Made by a program: the position numbers and the translations under genes. From the NCBI GenBank assembly GCA_963759175.1, contig CAVWXP010000005.1:211545-275544 (forward strand): 64,000 nucleotides of DNA. The letters are read 5' to 3'. Under the pieces are notes generated by a model that saw only the letters and a program-made list of their open reading frames with translations, did not search any database and was not told where the DNA came from. This DNA is from SZUA-442 sp963759175 (lineage in GTDB: Bacteria > Actinomycetota > Acidimicrobiia > Spongiisociales > UBA5794). How positions within the stretch are numbered: the first letter of the stretch is position 1; every line of letters starts with the position of its first letter. This document shows, one piece after another, positions 43,801 to 51,181 of the stretch.

Positions 43801-44412
43801 GGGGATGCGTCATGGTCGTTGCAGGGCGCCGTGTCGCTCGTCGAGGGCCCCGAGGAGATGTGGATGACGACCGACGACCCCGACGGGGTGATTCGTGCCG
43901 TGACCGCCCAGATGGTCGACGAACCCGATGAGGTGTGGACGATCGGCGGTGCCGAGGCGGCCTTCTCGAGCCGACCGGTGCAGGTCGGTCTCGTGGCGAT
44001 CCTGTTCGTCGGAGTGGCAACCGGGGTCGTGCTCGCCCTCGCCGGTGTCACTGGGTACGTGCTGTTGGCCGTGTCGCGTCGTGCACGGGAGATGGGTGTA
44101 TTGCGGTCGCTCGGGTTCGAACGAACCAGTGTCGGCATCACGTTCGCCCTCGAGCAGTTCGCGGTCATCGGTCTTGGTGCCGCCATCGGTGTGCTCGGCG
44201 GCATCATGTTGGTGGTGACGATGCTGCCGTTCTTCCAGTTGGGCGAGACCGCCGAGGAGATCGTTCCGTCGATCCTGTTGTCCGTGCCCGGGTGGCAGCT
44301 GGCCATCTACATCCTCGTCGTCGTCATCCTGTTGATCCTGTCGGTGCTCTGGGCGACGCGTAGGGTGTCGACGCGCAGGATGAGCGAAGTGCTGCGGGAG
44401 GTGGATCGCTGA
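40804..44412 (+). CDS. Large FtsX/MacB-type ABC permease
   Basis: A 1202-residue membrane protein (ATG 40804; ATG 40819 also possible). There is one TM helix at the N-terminus (about residues 25-45) and an extracellular domain of about 320 residues. Three FtsX-type helices follow (about 380-510, with EGPEIALLKSRGASSWQ), then further helices (about 525-645). A second extracellular domain of about 400 residues precedes a final FtsX module (about 1055-1185; SRRAREMGVLRSLGFERTSVG, TRRVSTRRMSEVLREVD). This duplicated layout is the actinobacterial permease type that works with LolD/MacB-like ATPases, encoded directly downstream. The cargo is unknown; lipids, lipoproteins or peptides are typical. 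Confidence 0.88.
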   Translation: MGTREMKIATYLSLVVRRLWAKKGILFGSLLGATLVIALLVVVPLYEASVQAVDLEFSIENALEEETAVTAFSTQAAYTTGTADFNRDIVLGAQQTWLQPWYPTHEERTQTREFVIIPSGPDEFVDFLSLADDWRLQFCAVLEAGRGVMDTLPTFCNAFDDLDQADTGGVSDPEEMPRPPYPQPPQEAIQVRIFTSPILSDVLDVIEGEYTDDGDVPPIPYEPVEIMIGETIARLSGAGVGDTFFIKPFSGLQSVFEYVEVAAIVTAKEPTAAIWGLDDPNRMIYWDQAVFDQWMAPIPTVVDADPWLRSERGLPSVTATQRWRMPLAPETVELETLEEFESRLGQFRAEVARESGGTIPTTTLITILLDEFTTRSVVVGGPILAMLALVVGGAVYFLVYTSALTVEREGPEIALLKSRGASSWQTSGIHLGQSMLIAVIAALVAPVVARFLVGFTGRIPPLSTLTGGDPLEVAQVRSVVPFMIIGGTITFIAMGVAILPYARRGVLALRSLAARPATQSVWQKYNIDLFAIALSLVLLVQLRLRGFINQTGDEATLDPLAIVFPALLLFTGALILLRLFPYILKFVGWLFTRSRNLSVALAGWHLGRNPVPYGRLALLVWVTTGLGAFALTYAATLEQSYADRAEYAAGADARVVGSGAGYAIVPNGSIGTPVLRTDGAPRASGRRAETLAVRPDGFAEIVNWRSDFGADDPQELFSLLRPSGVAPDVGVEIPADATAIEVEGVVVPLSLAEEAALDVPERFDPSHRLLIRVIDADTRVWTMVADVDFVDTEWRTATIDLTTAKNTNYFQPPRPPLSISAMWVEQSQTSNSFVANGDTIAFTRMDAIGPGGAVPLEVDEMTAVNQLTVIAEADASVAVEARYAEMPPGETRPTETQIRNDPLYRTGPAMTWTLPLERTRANPSVPQLWRIPGELFVLLDREAASIAGLDVGSSARFSVSSESIPGTVVGFIEQVPTATDPRREGVMVIDLDAFNAWANGDASWSLQGAVSLVEGPEEMWMTTDDPDGVIRAVTAQMVDEPDEVWTIGGAEAAFSSRPVQVGLVAILFVGVATGVVLALAGVTGYVLLAVSRRAREMGVLRSLGFERTSVGITFALEQFAVIGLGAAIGVLGGIMLVVTMLPFFQLGETAEEIVPSILLSVPGWQLAIYILVVVILLILSVLWATRRVSTRRMSEVLREVDR

Positions 44413-45254
44413 TGCCCCCCATCATCGAGTGCCACAACCTCATCAAGATCCACAAGCAGGGGAACCTCGAAGTGGTCGCCCTCCAGGGACTCGACCTGGC
44501 GATGGAGCAGGGAGAGTTCATGTCCATCGTTGGGGCATCGGGTGCGGGCAAGTCGACCTTGTTGACGATCCTCGCTGGGTTCGAGAAGCCGTCGGCGGGC
44601 CGGGTCCAGGTGGCCGAACGCGACCTGACGGATATCGCCCCCAAGGACCTGACCCGGTACTACCGGCGGGACGTCGGGTTCGTGTGGCAGGACTTCACCC
44701 GCAACCTCGTTCCGTACCTCAAGGCGGCTCAGAACGTCGAGCTGCCCCTGCTCCTCGGTGGCATCGGGCGCAAGAAGCGCAAAAAGCGATCCATGGACCT
44801 CCTCGAGGCGGTCGGGTTGCGCGGCAAGGCCCACGCCACCGTGCACACGCTCTCGGGTGGTGAACAGCAGCGACTGGCGCTGTGTGTGGCGCTGGCGCCC
44901 GGCCCGAAGCTCTTGCTGGCCGACGAGCTCACCGGCGAGCTCGACACCGAGACCTCACTCGAGATCTTCGAGCTGCTGCGCCAGATGTCCCACGAGGGTG
45001 GCCTATCGGTGCTCGTCGTAACCCATGACGTGGCGATCGCCAAGCGGACCGATCGGGTGGTTCGCATTGCGGATGGCCGTATCTCGACCCAGAGCCGGCG
45101 GGGGGCAACCGAGCTGATCGCCGTGGACAACCGCGGCATGGTGCAGCTGCCCCGCGGCATGATGATCGAAGCCGGGATCGATGATCGGGTCCGTGTCAAG
45201 GTCGTCCCCGAGGGGCTGTTGCTCCAACCGGAGGGAGATGGCGATGAGTCTTGA
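44412..45254 (+). CDS. LolD/MacB-like ABC ATPase with C-terminal AbrB-like tail
   Basis: A 280-residue ATPase with ATG overlapping the permease stop (TGATG). Walker A GASGAGKST is at 41-49, signature LSGGEQQRLAL is near 145, and Walker B is LLLADELTGELD, where the usual DEPTGELD has Leu for Pro. After the ATPase core, residues about 232-275 (ELIAVDNRGMVQLPRGMMIEA, then RVRVKVVPEGLLLQP) match the SpoVT/AbrB swapped-hairpin pattern, a DNA-binding or dimerisation fold not standard in these ATPases. It pairs with the downstream ATPase, probably as a heterodimer. Confidence 0.85.
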   Translation: MPPIIECHNLIKIHKQGNLEVVALQGLDLAMEQGEFMSIVGASGAGKSTLLTILAGFEKPSAGRVQVAERDLTDIAPKDLTRYYRRDVGFVWQDFTRNLVPYLKAAQNVELPLLLGGIGRKKRKKRSMDLLEAVGLRGKAHATVHTLSGGEQQRLALCVALAPGPKLLLADELTGELDTETSLEIFELLRQMSHEGGLSVLVVTHDVAIAKRTDRVVRIADGRISTQSRRGATELIAVDNRGMVQLPRGMMIEAGIDDRVRVKVVPEGLLLQPEGDGDES

Positions 45255-45963
45255 GCTGCGCGGTGTCACGAAGACCTATCCGAACGGAGCCATCGGTGCC
45301 CGTGATGTCGACCTGACGGTCGAGTCGGGAACGTTCATCGCCCTGTTCGGTCCGTCGGGATCGGGCAAGACGTCCCAGCTGCACATGATGGGGTTGTTGC
45401 AGCGACCCGATGCCGGCGAGGTGTGGCTCGACGGCGAGCGCGTCGATGATCTGTCCGAGGGGGCAGCGGCGAGGATGCGGCGCACGAAACTCGGGTTTGT
45501 GTTCCAGTCGGCGAGCCTGTTGACGCTTGCGTCAGCGAGGGAGAACGTCGACGTGTCGCTGCGGCTCAACGGCGTACGCGGCGCAGATGCCCGATCCCGT
45601 GTGGAGGACACGCTGGGTTCCGTCGGTATGGGCGAGCGTCTGGACCACCGCCCCGACGAGATGTCCGGGGGCGAGCAGCAACGGGTCTCGATCGCCCGAG
45701 CGCTGGTCCATGAACCCGAGTACCTCCTTGCCGACGAACCGACCGGCGAGCTCGACACGGCAACGGGAGCGGGGATCCTCCAGATGCTCAAGGACATCGC
45801 TGCACGTGGCACCACCGTCGTGATGGCTACCCATGATCCCGCTGCGATCGACTATGTCGAGCGTGCCTACTTCGTCGCATCGGGCGCGCTCCATCTCCCC
45901 GATCGTGACGAGCTGAACCTGTGGCTCACCGAGGGGACCGAATTCTCGACGGACGGTCGCTGA
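45244..45963 (+). CDS. LolD/MacB-like ABC ATPase
   Basis: A 239-residue ATPase, ATG 45244 inside the end of the preceding gene, with GGAGGGAGATGG upstream. All motifs are canonical: GPSGSGKTS (about residues 36-44), MSGGEQQRVSIARAL, LLADEPTGELD, and the switch His in MATHD. It is the third ATPase of the cluster and likely the catalytically complete partner of the 44412-45254 protein, energising the 1202-residue permease. Confidence 0.92.
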   Translation: MSLELRGVTKTYPNGAIGARDVDLTVESGTFIALFGPSGSGKTSQLHMMGLLQRPDAGEVWLDGERVDDLSEGAAARMRRTKLGFVFQSASLLTLASARENVDVSLRLNGVRGADARSRVEDTLGSVGMGERLDHRPDEMSGGEQQRVSIARALVHEPEYLLADEPTGELDTATGAGILQMLKDIAARGTTVVMATHDPAAIDYVERAYFVASGALHLPDRDELNLWLTEGTEFSTDGR

Positions 45964-46046
45964 CCGCCCGCAGGCGTCCGAGGGTCCTGATTGCGTCGGC
46001 GAGGCGCGATCGTCCATGCGGGGGTGTCACGGCCTTAGGCTCCGGG

Positions 46047-46904
46047 ATGATGGAGACGTTGAAGGCGGCACGACTCCGGCGCGATGTCGTGCTGGTGGAC
46101 GGAGCCGATGCGCGGGAATACCTGCAGTCGCAGCTGACGCAGGACATCGTCGCGCTCGACGTCGGTGAATCGGCATGGTCGTTCCTCCTCGAACCGAAGG
46201 CCCAGATCGTGGCGTTGGTGCGTGCCACCCGCACGACCGACACCGCCATCGTCCTCGACACCGATCCGGGGTGGGGCGAGCGGATCCGTGAACGCATCGA
46301 CGGTTTCCTCTTCCGCATGGACGTGACCTTCGCCACGGCGACCTGGGACGCCATCGCGTACCGGGGTCCGGGAGCCACGCACGTCGTCGCAACGGCCCCG
46401 GTGATCGCACCGGTGCACTGGGCGCAGGTCGAAGGCCTCGATGTGGTTGGTCCCGATCTCGCCGATCCCGTCGATGTGCCGATGGTGGAGCCGTCCTCGT
46501 ACGAGTCGCTGCGCATCTGGGCAGGGTGGCCGGCGATGGGTGCCGACATCGACGATGCCACGACACCGGCCATGACGGGGTTGGTGTCCGAGACCGTGTC
46601 GTTCACGAAGGGGTGCTACACCGGTCAGGAGTTCGTTGCCCGTGTCCACTACCGCGACGCCGCGCCCCCGCGTCGCCTCGTCCAGGTGGCCTTCCATCCG
46701 TGCGCAAAGGTCGCTCCCGGGGATGACCTCGTCGTCGATGGGGTTGCAGTCGGACACCTGACGTCGGTCGCGGACTGCCAACCGTTCGCCCTCGCCTTCC
46801 TCGATCGGAAGGTCGAGGTACCCGCCGATGTCACGTGTGGTGGCTGTCCGGCGACGGCGGAGGCACTGCCCGCCCGTGAGGACGCCCGTTCGGCCCACCA
46901 GTAG
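46047..46904 (+). CDS. ygfZ: YgfZ/GcvT-like folate-binding protein
   Basis: A 285-residue protein (ATG 46047 or 46050) of the YgfZ branch of the aminomethyltransferase fold. The branch signature K-G-C-Y-x-GQE appears as FTKGCYTGQEFVARVHYR near residue 188. The N-terminal LVDGADAREYLQSQLTQDI also fits. YgfZ/IBA57 proteins help assemble or repair iron-sulfur clusters in certain enzymes using folate. The formate dehydrogenase and diaphorase of this genome would be natural clients, an inference only. The C-terminal tail has an odd Cys pair (CGGC). Confidence 0.88.
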   Translation: MMETLKAARLRRDVVLVDGADAREYLQSQLTQDIVALDVGESAWSFLLEPKAQIVALVRATRTTDTAIVLDTDPGWGERIRERIDGFLFRMDVTFATATWDAIAYRGPGATHVVATAPVIAPVHWAQVEGLDVVGPDLADPVDVPMVEPSSYESLRIWAGWPAMGADIDDATTPAMTGLVSETVSFTKGCYTGQEFVARVHYRDAAPPRRLVQVAFHPCAKVAPGDDLVVDGVAVGHLTSVADCQPFALAFLDRKVEVPADVTCGGCPATAEALPAREDARSAHQ

Positions 46905-46915
46905 CTGCGTGGGAG

Positions 46916-47275
46916 TCAGTGCAGCGGCGAGACGCAGAACTCGTTGCCCTCGGGGTCGGCGAGGACGGTCCAGTGGAAGTCGCCGATCTGGTGGTCGTCG
47001 AGGCGTGAACCCCCGAGGGATTCGACATGGGCGATGAACGCCTCGGGATCCTCGTGCCCCATGTCGAGATGGAGGCGGTTCTTCACGACCTTGTCCTCGG
47101 GCACCTTCTGGAACGCAAGCCGAATGTGGCTGCTAGCCAGCGCGGTGGAGAAGATGAATTCGGATACCTGCTCAGCCTTGTCGACGCCGGTGATGGCGGA
47201 CCAGAACCCGAAGAGGGCTTCGGGATCGTGGCAGTCGATCACGATGGCTCCGATCCTCGCGTTGGCGACGGTCAT
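46916..47275 (-). CDS. VOC/glyoxalase-like domain protein
   Basis: A 119-residue single VOC module (IGAIVIDCHDPEALFGFWSAITG, RLHLDMGHEDPEAFIAHVESLGG, WTVLADPEGNEFCV in pieces). It is of the actinobacterial glyoxalase-like type, with His and Glu positions available for metal. Substrate unknown. Its ATG overlaps the stop of dcd (ATGA), so they form a unit. Confidence 0.85.
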   Translation of the reverse strand: MTVANARIGAIVIDCHDPEALFGFWSAITGVDKAEQVSEFIFSTALASSHIRLAFQKVPEDKVVKNRLHLDMGHEDPEAFIAHVESLGGSRLDDHQIGDFHWTVLADPEGNEFCVSPLH

Positions 47276-47844
47276 GTGTCGCTCCCGAAGTCGCGGTGCA
47301 TGGCGGAGGCCGTGGGTCCCCGCTGGCCCTGGTACTTCGAGCCGAGCTCCGGTGACCCATACGGGACGTCGGCGGGCGTCGTCATCTGGTAGAAGCTGAT
47401 CTGGCCGATCTTCATGCCCGGGTAGATGGCGATCGGAAGGTTCGCGACGTTGGACAGTTCGAGCGTCACCTGACCCGTGAATCCCGGATCGATGAATCCG
47501 GCCGTCGAGTGGATCAGCAGTCCGAGTCGGCCGAGGCTGGATTTGCCCTCGAGCCTCGCGACGATGTCATCGGCGAGGCCGACGACCTCGAGGGTGGACC
47601 CGAGAACGAACTCCCCGGGGTGGAGGATGAACGGGTCGGCTTCGGTCGCCGTCACCCCGGTCGTGAGGTCCGCCTGCGGGGCCTTGGGGTCGATGACGGC
47701 GTATTTGTGGTTCTCGAAGACCCGGAAATTGGGGTCACATCGCAGGTCGATGCTCGACGGTTGGACCATGGCCGGGTCGTACGGATCGATGGTGATGCGC
47801 CCAGCGGCGAGCGCTTCCTTGATGGTCCGGTCCGAGAAAATCAT
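47272..47844 (-). CDS. dcd: dCTP deaminase, probably dUMP-forming
   Basis: A 190-residue trimeric deaminase from ATG 47844 (MIFSDRTIKEALAAG). Signatures are PSSIDLRCDPNFRVF, GKSSLGRLGLLIHSTAGFIDPGFTGQVTLELSN (pieces, with catalytic Glu in TLEL) and KIGQISFYQ. Actinobacterial relatives deaminate dCTP and hydrolyse it to dUMP in one step; that bifunctionality is inferred here. It is coupled to the VOC gene, and element J4 lies 17 bp upstream of its start. Confidence 0.93.
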   Translation of the reverse strand: MIFSDRTIKEALAAGRITIDPYDPAMVQPSSIDLRCDPNFRVFENHKYAVIDPKAPQADLTTGVTATEADPFILHPGEFVLGSTLEVVGLADDIVARLEGKSSLGRLGLLIHSTAGFIDPGFTGQVTLELSNVANLPIAIYPGMKIGQISFYQMTTPADVPYGSPELGSKYQGQRGPTASAMHRDFGSDT

Positions 47845-47861
47845 CGCCAACCGATGCTAGG

Positions 47862-47913
47862 CGTTCTTGCGTAGATCCTGTCCGCCCGTGCGGATGCGAG
47901 TTACGCAAGAACG
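47862..47913. repeat. Hairpin element J4
   Basis: 52 bp with CGTTCTTGCGTA/TACGCAAGAACG arms, near-exact reverse complement of J1. It supplies the last codons (CTT-CCC-GTT-CTT-GCG-TAA reading on the minus strand) of the DUF302 gene. Confidence 0.92.
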
Positions 47914-48302
47914 GGAAGGGTGGCCAGCGCGGTGGCGAGTTTGGTGCGGGCGTCTGCGGAGAGGCGGTCCAACTCGTCGGATTGGCCAGCGATGGCGAGC
48001 ATCTTCGTCGGGTCCACGATCGCCACGACCGTCCCGCCGTCGGTGGCCGAGAGTGTCACGTTGCACGGCAGGAGCAGGCCGATGGCCTCGTCGTGGAGCA
48101 GGGCCTGGTTGGCGAGATGGGGGTTGCACGCACCCAGGATCTTGTACGGCGCACGATCCACGTCGATCTTCTGCTTGAGGACTGCAGCGACGTCGATCTC
48201 GGTCAGGACGCCGAATCCCTGGTCGGCGAGGGCGGTGCGGATCTGTGCCTCCGCCTCGTCCATGGCAAGGCTGGTGGTCACGGTCATGCCGTAGTCGGTC
48301 AT
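47901..48302 (-). CDS. DUF302 domain protein
   Basis: A 133-residue protein from ATG 48302 (MTDYGMTVTTSLAMDEAEAQIRTALADQGFGVLTEIDV in pieces). It has the DUF302 pattern: KIDVDRAPYKILGACNPHLANQAL, LLLPCNVTLS, VAIVDPTKML. DUF302 proteins often sit beside sulfur-handling or copper genes, as here beside rhodaneses. The final residues TLPVLA and stop are encoded by repeat J4, so the element abuts or replaced the original 3' end. The biochemical role is unknown. It is probably in the same operon as the rhodaneses upstream. Confidence 0.85.
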   Translation of the reverse strand: MTDYGMTVTTSLAMDEAEAQIRTALADQGFGVLTEIDVAAVLKQKIDVDRAPYKILGACNPHLANQALLHDEAIGLLLPCNVTLSATDGGTVVAIVDPTKMLAIAGQSDELDRLSADARTKLATALATLPVLA

Positions 48303-48391
48303 CGGGTCCTCCTCGACTGCTCGATTCTGCGTTGTGCTGTGGCCCGTCACATAGTCCTCGAGGTCGCCACACGCCAGGTGATCGCCAGGCA

Positions 48392-48793
48392 TCACTCTGC
48401 GACCACCGGGAACCCGCTCTCGTACCAGTTGACGATGCCACCGTCGATCTCCGTCACGGTCTCGAATCCGAGATCGGCGAACACCCCCATGGCTTCTCCG
48501 GATCGATTCCCGGAGCGGCAGTACACGACGTACTCGGTCCCCTTGTCGAGCTGGTCGAGCTGGGCGGCGAAATCGGAGGCGTAGAAGTCGATGTTGACGG
48601 CTCCCTCGATGAAGCCCGCGGCGAACTCCTCGGGTGTCCGGATGTCGAGTACGACGGCATCGGGGTTGTCGGCGATCACCTGCGCTGCCGCGTCTGGCTC
48701 CACGGTTTCGAGGGTCGCTCCCGATGACGAGCACGAGGCGAGGGCGACCGCCGCGAGGACGATCGAGGCCGCGATGAGGATTCTCGGCTTCAT
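48392..48793 (-). CDS. Rhodanese-domain lipoprotein
   Basis: A 133-residue exported protein from ATG 48793: signal ILIAASIVLAAVALASC with the lipobox Cys at about residue 21, then one rhodanese domain. The active-site loop is VVYCRSGNRSGEAM at about residue 87, which carries persulfide during sulfur transfer. It is the extracellular member of a three-rhodanese operon read on the minus strand from about 49432. It overlaps no neighbour; the next gene ends 2 bp before its start. Confidence 0.9.
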   Translation of the reverse strand: MKPRILIAASIVLAAVALASCSSSGATLETVEPDAAAQVIADNPDAVVLDIRTPEEFAAGFIEGAVNIDFYASDFAAQLDQLDKGTEYVVYCRSGNRSGEAMGVFADLGFETVTEIDGGIVNWYESGFPVVAE

Positions 48794-48794
48794 G

Positions 48795-49118
48795 TCATGT
48801 GCCTTTCTTCGTCGGCAGGCCGGCACGACTCCATGCCAGCATGCCACCTTTGACGTTCAACGTCTCGATGCCTTGTGCATTGAGGAAACGGGCTGCGGTG
48901 CCCGAACGGTTCCCACTCCGGCAGATCGCGAGGACCTTCTTGCCCTCGAGGGCCGTGGTTCGTTTGTCGAGCGATTCGAGACTCACGTGAACCGAACCGG
49001 GAGGGTGGCCCTCCTTGCGTTCGGGCTTGGTGCGAACGTCCACGATCGTGTAGCCGTCCTCTTCCGCCATCCGATGTGCGGTGCGTACGTCGACGCTCTT
49101 CTTGCCGAAACCGAACAT
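48795..49118 (-). CDS. Cytoplasmic rhodanese-like sulfurtransferase
   Basis: A 107-residue single rhodanese domain (MFGFGKKSVDVRTAHRM; TIVDVRTKPERKEGHPPGSVHV) with active-site loop LAICRSGNRSGTAARFL. Its start overlaps the stop of the following-numbered rhodanese gene (TGATG). It handles sulfane sulfur, likely cooperating with the metallo-beta-lactamase-rhodanese encoded divergently. Confidence 0.9.
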   Translation of the reverse strand: MFGFGKKSVDVRTAHRMAEEDGYTIVDVRTKPERKEGHPPGSVHVSLESLDKRTTALEGKKVLAICRSGNRSGTAARFLNAQGIETLNVKGGMLAWSRAGLPTKKGT

Positions 49119-49432
49119 CAACCCATCCCCAGCGCCACGACACCGCCACCCATCGAAGCGACCTTCGTGAATCCCATCGAGGCGAGCCACGCGGCAGCGG
49201 TGGTCGAGCGGGAACCGGTCGCACACACGAGGAGGATCGCCGTGTCGCGATCCATGTCCTTGGCGGCGGCCGGGAGAGCCGACAGGGAGATCGTCATGGA
49301 GCCGGGCAGTGTTCCCGTCGCCCACTCCATGGGTTCGCGGACGTCGATGACGACAGCGTCGTTGTCATTGCGCCATGCCTCCCACCCGCGGGCGGGGACG
49401 TGGCGAATAGCATTGGGAGCAGTGGTGAACAT
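49118..49432 (-). CDS. Rhodanese-like protein
   Basis: A 104-residue rhodanese domain (WEAWRNDNDAVVIDVREPMEWATGTLPGSM in pieces) with active loop LLVCATGSRSTTAAAWL. The ending MGGGVVALGMG is typical of small actinobacterial rhodaneses. It is the promoter-proximal gene of the minus-strand sulfur operon. Its start is 23 bp from the operator at 49455-49470. Confidence 0.88.
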   Translation of the reverse strand: MFTTAPNAIRHVPARGWEAWRNDNDAVVIDVREPMEWATGTLPGSMTISLSALPAAAKDMDRDTAILLVCATGSRSTTAAAWLASMGFTKVASMGGGVVALGMG

Positions 49433-49454
49433 GAGTTGGTCCGATCGTCGAGTG

Positions 49455-49470
49455 ATACCCCGGGGGGTAT
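49455..49470. promoter_or_regulatory. CstR/CsoR-type operator in the divergent sulfur promoter
   Basis: ATACCCC-GG-GGGGTAT, a 7-bp perfect palindrome. It lies between the divergent rhodanese operon and the MBL-rhodanese gene. The same arms, with a 3-bp centre, precede the repressor gene at 51182-51198. Confidence 0.85.
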
Positions 49471-49521
49471 AGTAGTCTCGTGGGACAACAATCGATTTCG
49501 ATTTCTCCGAAAGGCTTCCCG

Positions 49522-50877
49522 ATGCGCATCGATCTGTCGACGGCCGGTACCGTCGCTTTCGCAGACCAGATCTCCACCGACAGTCTCGGCGATCACTCCT
49601 ACATCGTCGTCGTCGGATCCGAGGCGGTGGCGATCGACATCCAGCGCGATCTGGAGCGATTTGATGCGGTTCTCGACGGTATCGACGCCCGTTTGGTGGC
49701 CGTGTTCGAGACCCACATCCACAATGACTATGTCAGTGGCGGGAAGCGTCTCGCCGATGACCACGGCGCGAGCTACGTCCTTCCCGCCAACACGGGCGCC
49801 CCATACGACCACACCCCGTTGCCCGATGGCGAGTCCGTGCCGGTCGGCGGCTGGTCCATGAAGGCCATGCACACGCCCGGACACACCTTCAACCACACGT
49901 CGTACGTCCTCGTTTCGCCCGAGGGTCCCGTTGCCATCTTCTCGGGTGGATCGCTCCTCGTCGGTGCGGTCGGACGATCGGACCTCCTCGGCCCGGATCA
50001 CACCGATGCGCTGCTCGCACACCAATACCGGTCGGCACACCGCATAGCCGATGAGCTTCCCGATCCCTCCCTCGTTGCACCCACCCACGGCACCGGGTCG
50101 TTCTGCTCGGCGTCGGACGTCGCCGATACCACGAGCACGGTTGGGCGCGAACGGATCCAGAATCCCGCGCTCCTTGCCCCGACCGTCGAGGCCTTTGCGA
50201 TGAGCCAGGTCATCGGGTACAAGCAGTTCCCCGCCTACTACCGGTACATGGCCCCAGCGAACCTCGCTCCGACCGGTGCACCACCCGGCGAACCCCTGCG
50301 GACGATCTCGTCACTCGACGAGGTCGAGGGAGCGATCCTCGTGGATGTCCGATCCCTCGAGGAGTATGCGGCAGGGCACCTCCCGGGGGCCATCTCGGTG
50401 GAGGCATCCAACGATGACGCGGTCTACATCGGCTGGACCCTGCCGTGGGGGGAGCGACTCGTCCTGATCGGATCCGACGAGGTCGTCGAAGGCGTACGCG
50501 TCCACCTCCAGCGCATCGGGTGGGATGCCGTCGTCGGTCGCATCGAACCATCGACGATGGCCGATCTGGTCGACGTGCCCCTCGCCACGACGACCCTCGT
50601 CACCTATGCCGACGTTGATCCCGCAACCGAGAGCCTCGTCGATGTGCGCGATCCCGTCGAGCATCGGGACGGCATCATCGAGGGAGCCACTCCCGTGCAC
50701 CTCGCTGAGTTCGCCGCCGAACCTGAGCGGTACGTGAACGGTTCCGTCACGATCCACTGCCAGAGCGGCTACCGGGCGGGAATCGCCGCGGGGTTCGCCG
50801 AGGCAGCGGGATCGAAGGTGACGGTGGTGAAGGACGAGCTGTCCAACTATCGGGGAGATCTGGTCCCGGTCGCCTGA
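49522..50877 (+). CDS. Metallo-beta-lactamase fold persulfide-dioxygenase-like protein fused to two rhodanese domains
   Basis: A 451-residue protein. ATG 49522 follows GAAAGG well; a GTG at 49480 would add 14 residues. Residues about 1-240 are a metallo-beta-lactamase domain with ETHIHNDYVSGG and HTPGHTFNHTSY, plus PTHGTGSFC, as in ETHE1/persulfide dioxygenases binding one iron. Residues about 260-345 are a rhodanese-like domain without a catalytic Cys (VLIGSDE). Residues about 360-451 are an active rhodanese (TIHCQSGYRAGIAAG). Such fusions (CstB-like, Blh-like) oxidise persulfides to thiosulfate or sulfite. The CstR-type operator directly upstream supports this. Confidence 0.9.
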   Translation: MRIDLSTAGTVAFADQISTDSLGDHSYIVVVGSEAVAIDIQRDLERFDAVLDGIDARLVAVFETHIHNDYVSGGKRLADDHGASYVLPANTGAPYDHTPLPDGESVPVGGWSMKAMHTPGHTFNHTSYVLVSPEGPVAIFSGGSLLVGAVGRSDLLGPDHTDALLAHQYRSAHRIADELPDPSLVAPTHGTGSFCSASDVADTTSTVGRERIQNPALLAPTVEAFAMSQVIGYKQFPAYYRYMAPANLAPTGAPPGEPLRTISSLDEVEGAILVDVRSLEEYAAGHLPGAISVEASNDDAVYIGWTLPWGERLVLIGSDEVVEGVRVHLQRIGWDAVVGRIEPSTMADLVDVPLATTTLVTYADVDPATESLVDVRDPVEHRDGIIEGATPVHLAEFAAEPERYVNGSVTIHCQSGYRAGIAAGFAEAAGSKVTVVKDELSNYRGDLVPVA

Positions 50878-50902
50878 CCGGCTCCGCTTTGCGGCAGCCT
50901 GG

Positions 50903-51172
50903 TCACGAGAGCCGCAGGAACATCTCTTCCATGCGTTCGGACGTGTAGCCCCGCGAGTCGGCATCGTCGGGATGGAGCCTGCACTGCTCCATGGTTGCGG
51001 CGAAGAATCGGAAGCCGGCCTTGGACAGGGCCCGGTGAGCGGCAGCGAACTGTGTCAGGGTGTCGTTGCAGTCCCTGCCTTCACCGATCATCGCCTGGAG
51101 ACCGCGGAGTTGACCTTCCACGCGTCGGAGGCGTTTGATGATCTGGTCACGATCCTCGATGGGGAGATCCAT
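50903..51172 (-). CDS. cstR: CsoR family repressor, CstR-like persulfide sensor
   Basis: An 89-residue DUF156/CsoR family protein. It keeps the two conserved Cys (Cys35 in EGRDCND and Cys64 in MEQCRL). The His that completes the copper site of CsoR (four residues before the second Cys) is Thr60 here, so it lacks the copper triad. It matches CstR, which senses persulfides by linking its two Cys. A cognate ATACCCC/GGGGTAT palindrome lies 10 bp upstream of its start, giving autoregulation, and a second one controls the rhodanese and MBL genes. Converges with the MBL-rhodanese gene. Confidence 0.85.
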   Translation of the reverse strand: MDLPIEDRDQIIKRLRRVEGQLRGLQAMIGEGRDCNDTLTQFAAAHRALSKAGFRFFAATMEQCRLHPDDADSRGYTSERMEEMFLRLS

Positions 51173-51181
51173 GTCGGCATC

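Noticed and set aside
50903..51172. Copper sensor CsoR
   Set aside because: The copper-binding His is Thr and the neighbours are sulfur enzymes, not copper exporters. The CstR assignment is better.
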